A stretch of 64,000 nt of DNA from Datnioides undecimradiatus (Eukaryota; Chordata; Actinopteri; Lobotiformes; Datnioididae): the NCBI GenBank assembly GCA_008933995.1, contig WARS01002848.1, positions 56,668 through 120,667 of the forward strand. The letters run 5' to 3'. Under the pieces are notes generated by a model, which had not been told where the DNA came from, did not search any database, and saw only the letters and a list, made by a program, of their open reading frames with translations. The stretch's first letter is position 1, and each line of letters opens with the position of its first letter. Below, one piece after another: positions 57,950 to 64,000 of this stretch. A program made the position numbers and the translations under genes.

Positions 57950-58130
57950 ACATGAGGCCCACTTAAGGAACAATCTGACACAGACAAAGGGAGTGGCAAA
58001 CAATATGCAAGCAACAGAGGGGAGGTGAGCCAGACACAGGTGAAACCAATCAACAAACTAGACACAGGTCAAAGGACACAGCAGGGAAACAGGAAATGAG
58101 CAGATGGAGACACAGGAAAAACAACTGCAA
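57950..58130 (-). repeat. Fragment of the gypsy-LTR family
   Basis: It carries GGGAGTGGCAAACAATAT, GACACAGGTGAAACCAATCA and GGGAAACAGGAAATGAGCA, in the same order as the 41.5-kb copy. Both ends are lost. Confidence 0.5.
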
Positions 58131-60060
58131 TATGACTACCTTCACACTTGAGACGTTTGCAAGTAGCTGACTGCTAAGTGGCCTTAGTGGGGCAGCACAT
58201 CGCCACCGCCTGTTAATGGGGCCGTCCTGTGGTTCAACCAAATACATGTGTTCATTGGAGCTCAGTTGCTCTGTTAGACTTATTTAATATGGATGTGCAC
58301 AGTTCTAATCAGAAAACAGGGAAAAGCAAAGAAAAGAAGAGTGATACATTTAATTAAGCATTTTTGTTGAAGGGTAAACTAAAGTTTGAGCCTTGACTAT
58401 GGACTACGGACTACACAGAGAGTTATAACCATGTTAAGATGAATCATGACAGGTGAGCTGAGGAAGGTCTTGTTACATGTTAGAGTGAAACAGATACCAG
58501 GTAGGGAAACGTACAGGATGCTTTACATACTGCCCAACATGTATGTGATCTTCGTCACTTCATGTATGTCAAGCATGATGTGAACCAAAGCTTTGAATAA
58601 AGCTTGACTCGATTACTCTGCTGGTCTCTGATCATCGCCTTAAGAAACCCTCCGTCACAAATTTTAGGGAAAAAATGTGATATTTAGTGTTGAGTATTGG
58701 AATGTTAGGAATTTCATATTTCATTCTCAGTCTATTGAATATGAATACGAAATAATATAAAACAATTACTATTTAATTAGCTGGATGTAATCTAGGCTGC
58801 CTGGATTGGTCAAACCATGGTTGAAGAACGTATCCCTGATCACCCTGAACCCCTCCCTGCTATATGAAGACAATGAGCATTTGTCGTCCTCTCCTCACCC
58901 ACACCCCCACCCATAAAAGATCACAAAACCTTTTTTTGAGCGCCAGAAAATAACGATACATGAAAGCAGCTGAGGATCTAGGAGTGGGTTTTTCCTTTCA
59001 GTGGTCAGTCAAACCTTAAAATCAGCATCTGCTAAATAATGTATAGATTTAGAATATGATCTATTCACCATGGTTCAGTTTAAATGTGCATTACTGCAGC
59101 TGAGCCACATATGCTAGAGTGGCTGGCTGAGGCTGAAATTGCAGAGGAGGAAAAAAAAGAGTTAAATAGAGTAAAGAAAAACAAAACAACTTCTTCTTCA
59201 AAAGTCAAGTCACTGTTAAAAATCACCCTGAGTTTTCCGCTCACTGACTTGCACAGAAGTGCACACTGTTGCTAAGATGATTTGAAATACAAAATCTGCC
59301 ATCTCCTGCCTGTCTCTCCTCTCTTACCTAGTGAGCTGGCTTGCACTAGATCAGACAGACACTGTATTAGCTGACTTGTCTCTTGGCAATGTCAGTGACC
59401 TTTTATGCCACACTTATCCACATATATACAAAGGGTATGAAGCACGACACTGGCCATATTTCATCTTCCATAACCACAGCCAAAGTGCTCTCCTTGTCTA
59501 AACCTAGCCCAACACATCCTTATTCTGATGCCCCAGTCGGTGAGACCAAATTTTTTTGTCAGTGCATTCCAAAACTGTTACAAATCACTATTTCAACAAC
59601 AACAAACAATTTTCCAATCTAAAGGTATAGGCTGGAAAACAACTTAGTTAGGCTTTAGGACAGTTTGTTGCTTGAGTTGAAATTAGGAAACAGCCATCAA
59701 GTGGTCTCCCAGGGTACAAGGTGCCATCATGATGTTGTGGAACTGTGCCTGCTGTTCCTAAGCACAAGATGGTGCTGTAACAAACATGCAGGAACTTCTA
59801 GCTGTAACTGAGTTACACTGAGCAATCACTAGCGTGTCAGCAAAACTGCCAGTCGGGGATCATCTCTTAATACGATTATGACCAATGTCTGGGCATCCAT
59901 CCAGTGTCTGAAAGTCATGTGCTTTATGCACCCAAACAGTGGTCTTAGCTGTTTACCTGGAAAGTCAGTGCATCACATATGGAGGGCATGTGGGTTGTGT
60001 GCCATCATGCAAAATTCTGGCCATTTGTACAGAATTTCCTCACTTAAGAACGGTGCAGTA
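58131..60060. other. Non-coding stretch
   Basis: No gene or element recognised. Confidence 0.55.
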
Positions 60061-60065
60061 GAGCT

Positions 60066-60593
60066 TGTCGTGGACAGTCTGACCCTGGAGGGACCCTGGG
60101 TGATGTCCAAGAGGACTCAAAAGCAGACATGAAGGAGGTGGTGAATGAAAGAGGAGTGGGGCATTGAAATGGATTTGGCAATGAGGCAGCTGGTGAAGGC
60201 AGAACTCAGAGGGTGGAGAACTATGGCAGGGGAGACTGGAGCAGAACGTATGAATGGCGACGTGGCTTTCTGACGATGGCTTGTGAGAGTGAGGCCGGCA
60301 GGTGGGCCGGGAGGCGTGACGGTAACCACAAGGAATACTCCAACACAAAGTCAAACATAGGTGTGAAACGTATACTGCCGCAGTAGCTGACTAAACAATC
60401 TGGTGATGAGTGATTATAGAGCAGGGGCTGATGCACTGTTGGTGACAAGGTGGATTGGAAACAGGTGCACATGATCAGCAGGTAACTGGAAGCCAGGAGA
60501 GAGTGTAGAGGAGCGACATGCCAGCTACAGACAGGCAGAGGGAGACAGACAGCCACACACACACACAGAAGTGTCATGGCAGCGACCGTAACA
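60066..60593 (-). repeat. LTR-like repeat, other family
   Basis: Ends are TGTCGTGGACAG... and ...GACCGTAACA (TGTTACGGTCGC on the minus strand), with TG/CA termini and C/T-rich U3-like sequence on the minus strand. An (AC)n run lies near 60,554. No matching target duplication was found, so the limits are tentative. Confidence 0.4.
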
Positions 60594-60599
60594 CAAAGT

Positions 60600-61960
60600 T
60601 ATAGGATTTTAATACCCAGAGTAATGCTCCCAAAGTCCTATGATTTTTATATCCTTCCTTTGTCCTGTCCTCTCCTCCAGACCTGCCCTCTTTATGCCCA
60701 AAGTCCTAGAATTTATACCTCCAAAATCCAGTGATTTACTGTACAAAGATCTGCTTTTTGAAAACCCTGAATCATGGTATATATACATGCACAATACTGC
60801 AGTTTTATACAGCTGAAATTGTTTCTCTGCAGCTACTGGAAATATCTCAACATGACATCATATCATCTGTTTAGCCAGTTATCTGTGAGAATAAGAAAAA
60901 TTCTGCGCTAAACGACAACACAGAACCAGAAAATGCAAGGTACATAGCCGGTAGGTGTTTTTAATGTGTTATGGTGGGATTTTACTTCATTATTTTGGTT
61001 TTCTGGAACCATGACTTTTGTTCACACTCACTGCTCTTATCATTAGTATTCCTGAATGCAACAGACATCTGTTGTCAGCAAAAAAAGCTCTGACAGCCAT
61101 GGTTATGCTTCCTGTGCAGCACTAAACAACCACTGATGAACACAGATCATTTAGCCTCTAAGGAGTCAGATATGTTTCTCACGAGTTGGTGGAGACCAAA
61201 ACGGAGCAACAGGAAGAATCTGCTAAATGTAAATAAACAACCATTACAACCACAACAACCATATCATCTTGGGAGAGGATGATATGACGGGGCTCCCAAT
61301 GCTGCAGGCTGTGACCTTTAAAGTCAATCCATGCTTGCAATTGCAGTACCATCTCAGGAAAAGGGTACAGCTTGATATGAAGAACTTTGTCATTAAAAGC
61401 TTGAAATAGACCAAAATGTGTGATAACACATTTGGGGATACCTTCTAGTGTGTGTCATACACAGGTATCACTCAGCCTTTCATAAACTCATATCAATAAA
61501 TTAAACGTAATATAATAAAATTTGGTCATTTCACACCAACAAACATATACATATAACCTTTAATCATCAAACCGATCTGATCTTTGTTGTGTAATGACAT
61601 CAAACAGTCCTAATTATGAGGAAAAGTCTTGGAACTTTCTCTCAAGGCCTTTGTAAAATTATTTACATTCACATACGTTTTCTCATCAGTATAAATCTGT
61701 ACACTGTTTCCTTGGGTTACAATGAAAAAGAGCAGCTGTGGGCAACGGCACGTGAAATTCCATAATTCAAGATCCGAGTTTGAATTTATTTCCCACTCTT
61801 TTTCTGCCTCAGTTTCCACACACAACTCTCCGCAGAGCAGCTTTTATGGCAAAGTCTTTCAAGTCTTAACTGTTTGTTAATTTACATTTCCACAGAGGAA
61901 GGAAATTACCCTGAATTTTGCTTAGGAAATGAGGATTCAATGCTTTTACATACAATACAT
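60600..61960. other. Non-coding stretch
   Basis: Nothing recognised beyond short frames. Confidence 0.55.
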
Positions 61961-61969
61961 ATTTATATC

Positions 61970-62335
61970 ACTGTGTGCACTCTGCATATCCTACCTGTAG
62001 TGTATTCACTATATTCAGATATTGCCTCCAGCTGTTTATTCTTTATATAGTTTCTACTTTTAGCATTACTTGTACTTACTACTACTATATATTCATATTC
62101 AGACTTAACTGTTACTGCTGCACATTTTTCACACAGTTTGTTAAATCTCAGAAACAAATATCTACCACTCACTGTTATTTATATAGTACAATATATATTA
62201 TATTTATACAATTTTATATGTATATCACTGTGCACTTGCATTTGCTCCTCATATTTGATGCCAAACTGCATTTATCATCTCAGGACTTGTAACCTGTGCA
62301 ATGACAACAAAGCTGAATCTAATTTAACCATAGTA
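61970..62335 (+). mobile_element. LINE 3' end, second type
   Basis: AT-rich 3' UTR with repeated TTTATAT/CACTGTGCACTT blocks ends with GATGCCAAACTGCATTT, then TGTGCAATGACAACAAAGCTGAATCTAATTTAA. This is the GACAATAAAGTTGAATCTAA-type closing tail of a fish LINE family. No coding sequence remains. Confidence 0.6.
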
Positions 62336-62426
62336 TGTTTCAATGCTAAAGCAGACGCCATTAAGTGCCAACACTTCTGTCATCACATAGCCTTCAACAG
62401 TGTTTAGGCCACCCCTGCACCAGCAC

Positions 62427-62449
62427 AAAAACAACAACAACAACAATAA
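62427..62449. repeat. (AAC)n microsatellite
   Basis: About seven AAC units, interrupted at the end. Confidence 0.85.
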
Positions 62450-62640
62450 CGCTGGCATCATCGTTGTGTAAGCTGTTGCAGTGCATCAAAATCTCTGCAG
62501 TCTATCAAGCTTGTAGGCTCTGACAGATCAATGGGAATCTGAGTCTGTGAAATTCAAGTACAGTTTTACCATTGCCCTGAGCGGTCCCTGATAAAAGAGG
62601 GCAAGGCAGACATGATGGATATAGATTTTGAAAATGATTT

Positions 62641-62954
62641 TGTGGTAGGGGGGTGTGGTTCAGCATCAGCTGTGGGAGAGGGACGGGGAGTGGCTCACGG
62701 ATGCGTCTCTGGCCACAGGTGTGAGTAATTTGACTGAATTGCTTCCTCTACCTGCAGTAGCGGCTGGGTCGGGTGATAAAAGACTCGCTCCCGGGAAAGG
62801 AAGGAGAACGGCATCGCGGTCGAGCGGAACCAGAGCGCGTGGATGCCGAGCTCTTCACAAAAGAGAAATAAAAACCAGTCTGTACACCCGTGATCACCTG
62901 CCTGCTCGTGTGTGTGTATGCGTGTGCGGCTCCCGAGGAGAACCCAGTACCACA
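62641..62954 (+). repeat. Solo LTR with perfect target duplication
   Basis: The 314-bp segment has TGTGGTA...TACCACA inverted ends and a perfect 5-bp duplication GATTT (62636-62640 and 62955-62959). A TATA-like GATAAAAG lies near 62,778 and AATAAA near 62,866, giving plus orientation. It belongs to a family different from the other LTRs here. Confidence 0.85.
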
Positions 62955-62959
62955 GATTT

Positions 62960-64000
62960 TTTTTTCTCAAAGCCATTTTTATGTCTCGCTGCATATATGA
63001 CATGCAAAAGACAAGTGGATGTTTCAATTGAAGCCAGATGTGTCTGATCAGGGTAAATGCTGCTTGAAGGGGAAATCTTTAAGATGTTCTTCGCTTTAGG
63101 TGAGGAAAGTGCAGGCTTCCTGCCAGGAAATATCACTGTATGTAATACCTCATACTCTTAGCCAGCTAAGGTGCCCTATTAGCTGTGCGTACTTCTGAGA
63201 AGGCCTGGGTGAGTGTCAGGAATTACCATCGCATTACCATCCACATAACAGCAACAATATCAAGCTTTAGTAATCTTTACAATTAACTGCTTTGCAACCA
63301 GTTAATCCAGTGACAATGTAAAGAAAAAGAAACTTAAATTAAAAACAATGAGTGTCACAGCCCACTGGAAAAGTCAAAGTTTGAGTGTGCTCTCTTCAAA
63401 TGCTCCATTCTATTCCCTTTTCATTCGGTGCTCTCACTCCAGAATAAATACACAAGGCTATTTGACCAAACAGCCCAAATACATACTTCTCAGTCCACTC
63501 GCTGTCAGTCCCGCTCGTTGTTTTCATTGTCAGTTTTGCTTTTTTTTTTTTTTCCCCAGAGTGCAACATTCAGTTTGCTTTGGTAGAAAATCCAGCCATC
63601 CAGAGAAAGTGTTAGATCACAAGCTCATCTGTGCAGGACAACAGCCACAGTAATTTATGTAAAATGAATATTTAAAGTTGCATTTGCTGTTTGTTTTAGC
63701 CCATGCGGAAGCGCCACAACAAGACTTAAACAGGTCTGACATTTATCACCTAATAAAATCATCAAATGTGTTTGCAAAACAGTTGCTCATTTACACATTC
63801 AGCAGACACAGGGGCACATCGGCATTCATTGGGAGTTTTGTGTGTTTGCCCACCTGACAATGTACAAAATACAAACTTATTAGAGAAATGGATGGTGGAT
63901 CATATGTTAGAGCGATATAAAGACCCTGACATGCAGAAGAAAGGAACTTTGGAGAAAAAAATAGTACATATTACATATAATACATATACTTTTATTCTTT
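62960..64000. other. Non-coding stretch to the window edge
   Basis: No gene recognised; a poly(T) run is near 63,540-63,552. Confidence 0.55.

Noticed and set aside
59084-59275. Lys/Glu-rich 63-codon frame
   Set aside because: Low-complexity AAA/GAA-rich stretch with no start context, splice signal or known family.
62655-63047. 130-codon plus-strand frame near the right edge
   Set aside because: It covers a solo LTR with a perfect target duplication and runs on into flanking DNA.
1-64000. CRISPR array, bacterial operon, tRNA or rRNA genes
   Set aside because: No regular repeat-spacer pattern, no operon-like gene packing, and no cloverleaf or rRNA-like sequence was seen; introns and element types show a vertebrate genome.

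Overview
The window looks like teleost fish DNA, probably from a percomorph. It has AT-rich non-coding sequence, many GT/AC microsatellites, multi-exon genes with GT-AG introns, and dense transposable elements of classes common in fish: Tc1/mariner, hAT, L2-like LINEs, gypsy-type LTR elements and gamma-like endogenous retroviruses. I see no intact single-copy host gene, no tRNA or rRNA gene, and nothing prokaryotic. Recognisable coding sequence is transposon- or retrovirus-derived; one minus-strand open tract (52,555-53,115) is unidentified.

Left third (1-16 kb) is a set of nested insertions. A minus-strand multi-exon gene of transposon-associated type has exons at 15,391-14,668 and continues at 5,107-3,150. 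One of its exons is split by a minus-strand gypsy element (5,108-14,667) flanked by an imperfect 5-bp duplication (CTTAA/CTTGA). Inside the gypsy gag lies a plus-strand endogenous retrovirus, here called ERV1 (about 6,425-14,037). ERV1 has lost its 5' LTR and has a frameshifted gag-pol, but keeps an uninterrupted integrase-envelope frame of 992 codons. Further left is a second minus-strand transposase-like gene (C2H2 finger exon at about 2,900-3,050, main exon 99-1,595), split by a Tc1-like element (1,719-2,880).

Middle (16-32 kb): mostly non-coding DNA, with a LINE 3' tail (20.6-20.98 kb), a solo-LTR-like repeat (21.1-21.6 kb) and a deleted LINE (24.87-25.61 kb). Next comes a plus-strand 3' end of a second retrovirus family, ERV2 (25.6-26.2 kb). 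A minus-strand ERV2 body with gag, NC, protease and truncated RT follows (26.3-31.84 kb). It carries a tRNA-Trp-like primer site and a gypsy solo LTR inserted in RT. Between protease and RT, ERV2 encodes a segment with two H-x-T-L motifs that looks like a 2H phosphoesterase. ERV1 has a decayed counterpart at the same place. This is the most interesting signal in the window.

Right half (32-64 kb): mostly non-coding sequence, possibly gene desert or introns. It holds LTR-like repeats (41.5, 53.96, 56.6, 57.95, 60.1 and 62.6 kb), LINE fragments (41.96 and 61.97 kb), a 3.0-kb hAT element with TIRs and an 8-bp duplication (46,612-49,615), an ERV2-family solo LTR with a 4-bp duplication (49,970-50,661), a transposon-protein fragment at 55.5 kb and the unrecognised open tract at 52.6-53.1 kb.
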